Of a stretch of DNA of 10,938 bases, positions 5,272-10,938 are shown one piece after another. Each line of letters begins with the position of its first letter. Position 1 is the first letter of the stretch. Source of the stretch: Spirochaetota bacterium (GTDB taxonomy: Bacteria > Spirochaetota > UBA4802 > UBA5550); assembly GCA_022704585.1 (NCBI GenBank), contig JAKJGD010000023.1, positions 1 to 10,938 on the forward strand. Reading direction: 5' to 3'. Both the position numbers and the translations under genes were made by a program. The notes below the pieces were generated by a model that was not told the origin of the DNA, ran no database searches, and saw only the letters and a program-made list of their open reading frames with translations.

Positions 5272-8022
5272 CTATTCCAGAAGATCGTCATCGATATGGT
5301 CGATGATCGATTCCTCCTTTTTCCTTTCCATCTGCCTGATAATGGTCTGCTTCTGGTCCCTGGATATATTTTCCTTCGGCATCTTCTTCGGGATCGCTGT
5401 CCCGCCCAAAACGCCGGAGCACACGTCACAGGTCTTCTCCGGAACCGTTCCCGGCACGAAGACTTCCTCAATCGTGTCGGCGCAATCGGCCGACGGCAGG
5501 AGGCCCGATTTTTCGCACACCTCGTGCGACAGAAGAGCCCCGTACTGCGGGAAGTCCAGGACCGGCTCGCCCTTCAGGGCATTGCGCATGTACTCGCCCC
5601 AGATCGGGGCCGCAACCGCGCCGCCGGACTGGTTGATGCCGAGCGACAGGCCCATCTTGTCATACCCGACCCAGATGCCGGTGGTCACCTGCGGCGTGAA
5701 CCCGACGAACCAGGCGTCCTTCCAGCTGTTGGTGGTTCCGGTCTTTCCGGCCGCCGGCCTTCCCGGCGAAGCGGCGCCGCCGGTCCCGCCGCTGATGACG
5801 CTCTCCATCATGCTTATCATAACCTGGGCGGTCTCGGGCTTGATGACCTGCGCGGACCCGTCACGCTCCTTGTCTGCGAGGATCTTCCTGACGTCCTCCT
5901 CGCGGTTTTCCAGAACGTTCCCATCCCGGTCCTTCACGTACCGTATCGCGAAGGGGATCACGTCCCTGCCGCCATTGGCGATGATGCCGTAGGCCGTGGT
6001 GAGCTCGAGAGGACTCACCTCCATGGAGCCAAGGGCGATCGAGAAATTCCGGGGAATTCTCGTCTTGATATCGGACTTGTCGATTTTCAGGAACCGGGCC
6101 AGGTATTTCATGATATGCTGTATGCCGAGCTGCTGGGATATGCGGACCGATACCACGTTGATCGAGAGGGCCAGAGCCTTCCTGAGCCTGACGAAACCGG
6201 AGTATTCGCCCTCGTAGTTCTCCGGGATCCAGTCGCCGCCCTCGCTGTCGAGGAACACGACCGGCGAGTCCATCACCGTGGTCGCGGCCGTGAACTCGCC
6301 GCTCTCAATCGCGGCTGAGTATATGAGCGGCTTGATGGAGGACCCCGGCTGGCGCTTCGCCTGCACTGCCCTGTTAAGCTGGTTGATGCTGGTGAACTCG
6401 CTGCCTCCCACCATCGCCACGATATAGCCGTTGCGGTGATCGATGGATATGACGCATCCCTCCACTTTCTGCAAGCTCCTGTCGTCAAGATAGGAGCCCC
6501 GGTATTTGTCCAGGAACTTGCTCACGTCATCGATGCCTGCCAGGAAATTCAGCCCGTCCAGTTCCTCCACTATCTCGTTGCGGATGAAGCTGTTTATCTT
6601 TTCCCGCTGGCGCGAGCCTTTCTTCTTGAACGACGGCAGGTTAAAGAGAAGCCTCAGCATCTCGACCGTATCGCCGTAATTCTCGATGATGTAATCGTCA
6701 TTCTTGAACGCGAGCTTACCGGAGGTGACGGTCTGCCGCTCGAGCCCGCGTTTCAACGCTTCCTGGGCCGCTATCTGCTTAATCACGTCAATCGTTGTGT
6801 ATACCTGAAGGCCCTTCTCGTAGACAGCCTCGTTCCCGTATTTCTTGACCAGCTCGCGCCGCACGTACTCGGTGAACCAGGGCGCCTTGTTCTCGCGGGA
6901 GCTCATGGTCGTCATGCTGGGCGAGAGGCCGCTCACATAGTCCAGGTAATCCGGCCAGAAGTCAAGGAAGGCGCGTTCTGCCTGGCTGACTGTAATGTCC
7001 CCCGACTCGACCATCTTCGCCAGCACGATCTTGTGGCGCTGGATGGATCTCTTCGGGTGCTTGATCGGCGAAAACTGGTTGGGCGCGGAAGGAAGCGACG
7101 CCAGGAGAGCGCATTCCGCCAGATTCAGTTCCCATACATGCTTGTCGAAGTAGAGCTTCGACGCGGCCTCGACGCCGTAGGTGCCGTGGCCCAGGAATAT
7201 CTGGTTCAGGTACAGGCCCAGGATCTCCTCCTTGGAGTAGGTGAATTCCATCATTACCGCGATGCACGCCTCCTTGATCTTCCTATAGAAGCTGCGCTCT
7301 CTGGTGGTGAGGAGCACTTTCGTCAGCTGCTGCGTGATGGTGCTGCCTCCCTGTTTGATCCTGCCTGAAAAAATATTTATAAAAAATGCCCGTACGATCC
7401 CCTTGGGATTGACGCCCCAGTGATCGTAGAACTCGTTGTCCTCCACGGCGATAAACGCGTTGATCAGGTTCTTCGGTATTTTCCTGAGCGGCACTACGTC
7501 CCTCTTCTGGGAAAAAAGCTCGGACACCAGCACGCCGTTCCTGTCGTATATCTTGGTGGTCGCGTTTGGCTGGAAGGTCGCCAGGTCCCGCACCCTGCCG
7601 AAATCAAACGCCAGGATTATGATGAAGGCAATCATGACCCCGACCGCTATGCCGACAAGCGCTGCCGGTGTGCGGCGCAGGTAGGAAAAGAGGGACATGG
7701 CCAGGTTAAGCACTTTCCCGATCGTGCCGTTGACCACACCGCTGATCGAGTAGGCGGCGCTGGTGTAGCGCCTTGTTCGGCCCCCGGATCCGAATATGGC
7801 CGGCCCGGCGGCGCTGCCGGTCTTTCGGGGCAGTTTTTCCCTGAGAGAGGAAAGCAGGGGGAGACTGATGTTTTTCAGATTCCCGGCCGTGGTCTTCAGC
7901 CTGCCCGAAATTGCAGACACCAGGGCCCTGGCGCTTATCGCCAGACGCAACTCTTCCACTGGTGGCTTTTTTGATATGCCATCCTTTGAGAACCTGGTTC
8001 GTTTGCCCTGGTATTTCGTCAT
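5272..8022 (-). CDS. Bifunctional class A penicillin-binding protein (PBP1A type)
   Basis: The 916-residue protein polymerises and crosslinks peptidoglycan at the outer face of the inner membrane. It starts at the ATG read from 8022, with AAGG 7 bases upstream; an in-frame ATG at 8136 would add 38 residues without similarity to the family. A basic cytoplasmic segment (1-118) is followed by one membrane anchor at about 121-139. The GT51 glycosyltransferase carries EDNEFYDHWG at 194-203 with catalytic E194, and GGSTITQQL at 225-233. The transpeptidase has its nucleophile in SSIK (S561, K564), then SIN at 620-622 and KTG at 760-762. Near the end, C836, C847, C865 and C868 could form disulfides outside the membrane. 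All catalytic motifs are intact. The N-terminal cytoplasmic part is much longer than in the E. coli PBP1A. The isochorismatase-family gene follows by 28 bases. It could be called mrcA or ponA; I leave the symbol open. Confidence 0.95.
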   Translation of the reverse strand: MTKYQGKRTRFSKDGISKKPPVEELRLAISARALVSAISGRLKTTAGNLKNISLPLLSSLREKLPRKTGSAAGPAIFGSGGRTRRYTSAAYSISGVVNGTIGKVLNLAMSLFSYLRRTPAALVGIAVGVMIAFIIILAFDFGRVRDLATFQPNATTKIYDRNGVLVSELFSQKRDVVPLRKIPKNLINAFIAVEDNEFYDHWGVNPKGIVRAFFINIFSGRIKQGGSTITQQLTKVLLTTRERSFYRKIKEACIAVMMEFTYSKEEILGLYLNQIFLGHGTYGVEAASKLYFDKHVWELNLAECALLASLPSAPNQFSPIKHPKRSIQRHKIVLAKMVESGDITVSQAERAFLDFWPDYLDYVSGLSPSMTTMSSRENKAPWFTEYVRRELVKKYGNEAVYEKGLQVYTTIDVIKQIAAQEALKRGLERQTVTSGKLAFKNDDYIIENYGDTVEMLRLLFNLPSFKKKGSRQREKINSFIRNEIVEELDGLNFLAGIDDVSKFLDKYRGSYLDDRSLQKVEGCVISIDHRNGYIVAMVGGSEFTSINQLNRAVQAKRQPGSSIKPLIYSAAIESGEFTAATTVMDSPVVFLDSEGGDWIPENYEGEYSGFVRLRKALALSINVVSVRISQQLGIQHIMKYLARFLKIDKSDIKTRIPRNFSIALGSMEVSPLELTTAYGIIANGGRDVIPFAIRYVKDRDGNVLENREEDVRKILADKERDGSAQVIKPETAQVMISMMESVISGGTGGAASPGRPAAGKTGTTNSWKDAWFVGFTPQVTTGIWVGYDKMGLSLGINQSGGAVAAPIWGEYMRNALKGEPVLDFPQYGALLSHEVCEKSGLLPSADCADTIEEVFVPGTVPEKTCDVCSGVLGGTAIPKKMPKENISRDQKQTIIRQMERKKEESIIDHIDDDLLE

Positions 8023-8430
8023 GAGGTAACCTTGATTCTGGTTAAAATCATTCCGGCACAGGATTATTGCAAGAATTAATCTGACTGGAACGGGCAATTT
8101 TTCAAACTCCGGCCGAGGCTGATAATCTCCCTGCATTTTCCCGCATTTAAGCCGTATGTTTTCAGCACGGGCAGGGTCCGGAAGTATGCCCGAACGGTTC
8201 CTTCATCAATTAATTTACAGCTCCAGCCGGATTATTGGATGACAAAGGAAAAATATTATTGATATGTGTCACATGCCGGACACGAACGGATTCATTTAAA
8301 TGCCCGCGCGTTTCCAGATGCAGCTGCGGGGTCGAGATCCGAAATAAATCTGCAAGACGTTATTGATACGGCCCCGGAGTGGAACTAGTACCAGCATGAA
8401 CCAGACTGATAGTGCACATTCGTCCATATC
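8023..8430. other. Intergenic region between divergent PBP and phosphatase genes
   Basis: About 400 bases contain no gene I can support. No convincing sigma70 promoter was found for the minus-strand PBP gene. A 6-base inverted repeat (CGGGCA 8168-8173, TGCCCG 8187-8192) is the clearest structure. Just upstream of the phosphatase, its own reading frame continues leftward from 8412 to about 8263 but is broken by stops at 8386-8388, 8407-8409 and 8410-8412. Some of that stretch (from about 8341) has coding-like composition and may be the eroded 5' part of the phosphatase gene. Confidence 0.4.
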
Positions 8431-9318
8431 GTGTTCATGGTAATGCCGTTCGCCACAACGTTCATCGTTGTGATCATCGCGGTCAACCAGCAGAAGATGC
8501 GGCGCAGGCAGTTCCGGCAGCGCGAGGTGATCGAATACCAGAACCGCCAGCTCCAGAAAAATAACCGCCTGATAGAACGCAAGAACTCCCAGATGAGCAG
8601 CGATCTGAGGCTGGCGCGTACCATACAGAACAACCTGATACCGCTCGATCCTCCCGTCATCAGCGGGGTGGAGTTCCATCCGGCATACCTTCCGGTGGAA
8701 GAGCTGGGCGGCGACATGTACGACTTCATCCCGTTCAGCGGGCAGAGCCGGGTCGGGATTTTCATCAGCGACGTTTCAGGCCACGGAGTTCCGGCGGCGC
8801 TTATATCGGCCATGGTCAAGGCGCTGGTTCACAACGCCGGAAATGAAAAAAACGGATGCTCCGAGTTTCTGTCGTTTCTCAACAGCAGGTTGGCAGGCCT
8901 TGCCTACAATAACTTCGTGACCGCGTTGTACGGGATTTACGAACCGCCGACACGTGTTCTCAGGTTCGCACGGGCCGGCCATCCCTATCCCTGCCTGATT
9001 GAATCAGCCGGGGGTGTTCGGGAGCTTCGCTCGAACGGCCGGTTTCTCGGTGTCATGAACGAAAACCAGTGCGAAGAGAGTTCAATCACGCTGCACCCCG
9101 GCGACAAGGTCCTATTTTTCACCGACGGGCTCACTGATGCGGTAAACGCACGCGGCGAGATATTCGAAAGCACCCTGTTCGGTGATATTCTCACGCGCAT
9201 GAAGGATGTACCGGCAGAAACCATGGTCAGCACTATTATCGAAAAGCTGTTCCAATTCTGCGACGGGGGCAGGATAAACGATGACATCTGCATGGTCGGT
9301 ATGGAAGCAACCCGGTGA
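8431..9318 (+). CDS. SpoIIE-family PP2C-type phosphatase, N-terminally truncated
   Basis: As called from GTG 8431 the product has 295 residues; ATG 8437 and 8443 are equally possible, and none has a visible Shine-Dalgarno sequence. Residues 1-18 are hydrophobic (one membrane segment), followed by a basic, coiled-coil-like linker at 22-60 and the LARTIQNNLIP motif at 61-71. The SpoIIE/RsbU phosphatase domain runs from about 75 to 292. Its metal-binding aspartates are all visible: GGDMYD (D95), SDVSGHG (D114), TDGLTD (D232) and NDD (284-285). Such enzymes dephosphorylate serine on anti-anti-sigma factors in partner-switching pathways. Full-length relatives normally have a sensor domain before the membrane segment; here a stop codon lies only 18 bases upstream of the first start. 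The catalytic part looks functional, but without a sensor or ribosome-binding site the gene may be a decaying remnant or wrongly truncated by sequence errors. Confidence 0.75.
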   Translation: MFMVMPFATTFIVVIIAVNQQKMRRRQFRQREVIEYQNRQLQKNNRLIERKNSQMSSDLRLARTIQNNLIPLDPPVISGVEFHPAYLPVEELGGDMYDFIPFSGQSRVGIFISDVSGHGVPAALISAMVKALVHNAGNEKNGCSEFLSFLNSRLAGLAYNNFVTALYGIYEPPTRVLRFARAGHPYPCLIESAGGVRELRSNGRFLGVMNENQCEESSITLHPGDKVLFFTDGLTDAVNARGEIFESTLFGDILTRMKDVPAETMVSTIIEKLFQFCDGGRINDDICMVGMEATR

Positions 9319-9415
9319 GACACTCCTCCGGGTGAGCGACGCCGCGGGCATTATGGTCGGGGTCGCGGGGCAGAAATATCCCCCTCGTTGCGATTCCAAA
9401 GAGTGCAAAATACAA

Positions 9416-9445
9416 TTGACAAATAGAATATTCTTGTCGTAGAAT
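9416..9445 (+). promoter_or_regulatory. Strong sigma70-type promoter of the CsgG-like gene
   Basis: A perfect TTGACA (9416-9421) is followed after 18 bases by TAGAAT (9440-9445), which matches 5 of 6 bases of the -10 consensus. The surroundings are AT-rich. Transcription would start near 9452 and give a leader of roughly 178 bases before the ATG at 9630. This is the best promoter match in the window. Confidence 0.65.
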
Positions 9446-9450
9446 GAATC

Positions 9451-9471
9451 AACATGAGACATGCTCATGTT
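9451..9471. promoter_or_regulatory. 21-base palindrome at predicted transcription start, candidate operator
   Basis: Arms AACATGAG (9451-9458) and CTCATGTT (9464-9471) are perfect 8-base inverted repeats around a 5-base centre, ACATG. The site begins 5 bases after the -10 box, so a bound repressor would block initiation. If transcribed, it would instead form a hairpin at the extreme 5' end of the mRNA, which could stabilise it. Sequence alone does not distinguish the two. Confidence 0.45.
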
Positions 9472-9629
9472 CCGGACTGCATTATTCCCAGATGTTATCT
9501 CATTTTTTCGTTTCCTGCTAACAGTTTATTTCTTTTGATCTGTCACATACTGATTCTATAACCGGTTCAGGAATCTGGCGAGAGCGAGGAATTACATCAC
9601 TATACCAGTCACATTGCAGGAGATATTCA

Positions 9630-10607
9630 ATGAAAAACTTTATCACGCTTCTCATTGCCATTGGCATAATTGCATCATTGTCTCCCCTGTTTGCAAAAGA
9701 CCAGGAAAAACTCCGGGTGGCAATAATGGATTTTTCAGGCCAGGACATCACACCCCGTGACGCAAAAAAAATCTCTGACCTGATCAGGACCGAGATGATC
9801 AATACCGGACAATACACCATCATCGAGAGGAGCGAGATGGGCAAGATCCTCCAGGAGCAGGGGTTTTCCATGACCGGCTGCATCGATGTTTCGTGCGCCA
9901 TCCAGGCCGGGAAGCTGCTGAGCGCCCGCAAGATGCTGGTGGGGACCATCATGCAGCTCGATGAGCAGCTGATCATAAACGGCCGCATTATCGACGTCGA
10001 GAAGGGCACCGCAGATATCGCGCAGAAGGAGATCGCCGAGTCGCGCCGGGACCTCGTCAGGGCGGTTGAATCCTTTGTCAACCGCATCACCCTCAGGGTC
10101 GCGCCAAAAGGATACGCGGCCCGGTATGACACGTATAGGCGCAAGGCGGCAGGCAAGTCGGCCATCCCGGCAAGCCGGTTTGGCTGGGCGGCATTTCCTT
10201 TTCTCTGCCTGTCCCTTGCCGCATCCGGGGTCGGCATATACGCGGATATAAAGTATAAGGAAAATTTAAAAACGCATTCAGGCAATTCCTTTTACCCTGC
10301 GAATCTTACAATTGCAATAATGATGATATCCCATGATGCGAATAAAAGGGCTGAAACAATAAAAAGATTTAAAGACATGCGGCTCTATTCCGGCATAGCT
10401 TCCGGTATAACGGGCGGTGTGGCGATTATACTGGGCATAGTCTGGCTCGCCAGACTGACGGAAGAGGAGGAGATCGGTGCTAACGGCGCGATCGGCATCA
10501 ACCGGGAATTGTCCCTGGTCCTGCCTGCCCGGTATTATAACGATTGCTTCAATTTCACGAAAAGAAACCAGTACGGTTTCGGCCTGGGCCTTGCTATGAA
10601 ATTTTAA
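9630..10607 (+). CDS. Exported CsgG/LpoB-like protein with C-terminal membrane segments
   Basis: The 325-residue product starts at ATG 9630 with a good AGGAGA site 7-8 bases upstream. A signal peptide (1-22, ending LSPLFA) has no lipobox Cys. Residues about 27-155 match the CsgG-like fold: LRVAIMDFSGQDI at 28-40, YTIIERSEMGKILQEQGF at 62-79, a paired-Cys stretch with C84 and C89, AGKLLSARKMLVGTI at 93-107, and IINGRIIDVEKGT at 115-127. Known relatives act in envelope assembly (the curli secretion pore CsgG, the PBP activator LpoB), but this subgroup has no fixed role. Beyond it are two hydrophobic helices (about 187-207 and 253-274) joined by an AT-rich-encoded loop, and the chain ends in YGFGLGLAMKF with a terminal Phe as in outer-membrane proteins. 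The gene has its own strong promoter. A PBP gene lies nearby, but adjacency is too loose to infer a pairing. Confidence 0.75.
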   Translation: MKNFITLLIAIGIIASLSPLFAKDQEKLRVAIMDFSGQDITPRDAKKISDLIRTEMINTGQYTIIERSEMGKILQEQGFSMTGCIDVSCAIQAGKLLSARKMLVGTIMQLDEQLIINGRIIDVEKGTADIAQKEIAESRRDLVRAVESFVNRITLRVAPKGYAARYDTYRRKAAGKSAIPASRFGWAAFPFLCLSLAASGVGIYADIKYKENLKTHSGNSFYPANLTIAIMMISHDANKRAETIKRFKDMRLYSGIASGITGGVAIILGIVWLARLTEEEEIGANGAIGINRELSLVLPARYYNDCFNFTKRNQYGFGLGLAMKF

Positions 10608-10619
10608 CGGGATCCAGCA

Positions 10620-10938
10620 TCAGGATTTTGCAGACGCCCGGCTTTTCGTTTTCGGCTTTTTCCCTGCTGCCTTTACAGACGGGGCCTCACGGCATGCCTC
10701 GAACTCATGCTGGTCGTACTTCTTGAGCATCTTGTAGATCTCCCAGAGGGAAAAGTAGAGGGTGAGGAGGAGCGGGCCGACGAACACGCCCGGAAGGCCG
10801 AAGGCCTGGATGCTGCCCAGGAGCAGGAAGAAAAAGACGATCGGGGGGAAGTTGAGTTTTTCCCCGAACACTTTCGGCTTCACGACGTTTTCAAGGAGCA
10901 GGTACCAGCCGAGGCACCATATCCCCAGGAAGAGCGCC
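10620..10938 (-). CDS. AI-2E family transporter, C-terminal part (5' end outside window)
   Basis: The frame is open from the window edge to a TGA at 10622-10620, giving 105 codons of the 3' end. The protein resembles the last part of the AI-2E/PerM family of polytopic inner-membrane proteins. Visible are ENVVKPKVFGEKLNF, corresponding to the family's conserved ENxxxP region; a hydrophobic helix, PPIVFFFLLLGSIQAFGLPG; and VFVGPLLLTLYFSLWEIYK, the last membrane segment. A lysine-rich tail (AAGKKPKTKSRASAKS) ends the chain in the cytoplasm. The family name reflects proposed autoinducer-2 export; many members do other work, including sodium/proton antiport, so no substrate is assigned. The gene converges on the CsgG-like gene with only 12 bases between their stop codons. 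Confidence 0.85.
   Translation of the reverse strand, partial: ALFLGIWCLGWYLLLENVVKPKVFGEKLNFPPIVFFFLLLGSIQAFGLPGVFVGPLLLTLYFSLWEIYKMLKKYDQHEFEACREAPSVKAAGKKPKTKSRASAKS

Larger units (their letters stand above)
9319..9629 (+). other. Intergenic region with promoter and long 5' leader
   Basis: The first 95 bases hold only a 6-base inverted repeat (ACCCGG 9310-9315, CCGGGT 9328-9333) without a T run, so I do not call a terminator after the phosphatase. A strong promoter occupies 9416-9445 and a palindrome lies at 9451-9471. The remaining roughly 160 bases form an AT-richer, pyrimidine-rich leader of the downstream gene. I recognise no riboswitch or small ORF in it. Confidence 0.5.

Noticed and set aside
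5244..5471. Upstream extension of the isochorismatase-family frame into the PBP gene.
   Set aside because: The family similarity begins at the ATG read from 5243, which has a strong AGGGGG ribosome-binding site; the extension is PBP sequence read in another frame.
5296..7368. Long plus-strand open frames (5296-6318 and 6436-7368) opposite the PBP gene.
   Set aside because: The minus strand encodes an intact class A PBP with every catalytic motif; the plus-strand translations show no recognisable domain.
8023..8136. A 38-residue N-terminal extension of the PBP from an upstream in-frame ATG.
   Set aside because: The extra residues resemble nothing in the family, and the ATG read from 8022 has a nearby AAGG and already gives a long cytoplasmic segment.
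8296..8819. Minus-strand open frames across the phosphatase start region.
   Set aside because: They overlap conserved phosphatase coding sequence and show His/Asp- or Ser/Arg-rich antisense composition without a domain.
9310..9333. Inverted repeat ACCCGG/CCGGGT at the end of the phosphatase gene as a terminator.
   Set aside because: The stem is only 6 base pairs with a 12-base loop and no following T run.
1..10938. CRISPR array, insertion sequence with transposase, or rRNA.
   Set aside because: No regularly spaced repeats, no transposase or integrase reading frame, and no rRNA-like sequence was seen.

Overview
The window looks like bacterial chromosome of fairly high G+C from a Gram-negative-type organism. 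It carries a bifunctional penicillin-binding protein, a secreted CsgG/LpoB-like protein, a tRNA gene with an encoded CCA end, and a dense set of signalling proteins (HD-GYP, class III cyclase-like, SpoIIE-type phosphatase). The protein styles recall spirochaetes or delta-proteobacteria-like lineages. That placement is a guess from protein style only; no marker here fixes the taxon.

Layout. At 39-113 on the minus strand is tRNA-Arg(CCG), followed by a strong hairpin at 1-28. Running rightward from a promoter candidate near 307-336 are an atypical HD-GYP protein (357-1772) and, 12 bases later, the dihydroorotate dehydrogenase electron-transfer subunit pyrK (1785-2537). A second well-formed promoter at 2556-2585, with a perfect 12-base palindrome abutting its -35 box, drives two directly adjacent genes (2619-3545 and 3546-4514). 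Both encode divergent class III nucleotide cyclase-like domains. The first keeps both metal-binding aspartates. The second has lost at least one of them but keeps the transition-state asparagine that the first lacks.

The stop codon of the second cyclase-like gene is followed at once by a 146-base element made of five consecutive hairpins with 14-base imperfect terminal inverted repeats (4515-4660). Beyond it, on the minus strand, is a likely operon: a class A penicillin-binding protein (8022 to 5272), then an ISOC-type isochorismatase-family hydrolase (5243 to 4680). A roughly 400-base gap without a convincing gene separates the PBP from a rightward SpoIIE-family phosphatase (8431-9318) that begins inside a membrane segment and appears to have lost its sensor half.

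A strong promoter at 9416-9445, with a 21-base palindrome at the predicted transcript start and a leader of about 160 bases, precedes a CsgG-like exported protein (9630-10607). The window ends in the 3' part of a minus-strand AI-2E-family transporter gene.

The main point of interest is the tandem cyclase-like pair. Its complementary residue losses resemble the C1/C2 division of labour in heterodimeric adenylyl cyclases, although other catalytic positions are also altered. The five-hairpin element, the metal-ligand substitution in the HD-GYP protein and the truncated phosphatase are secondary leads.
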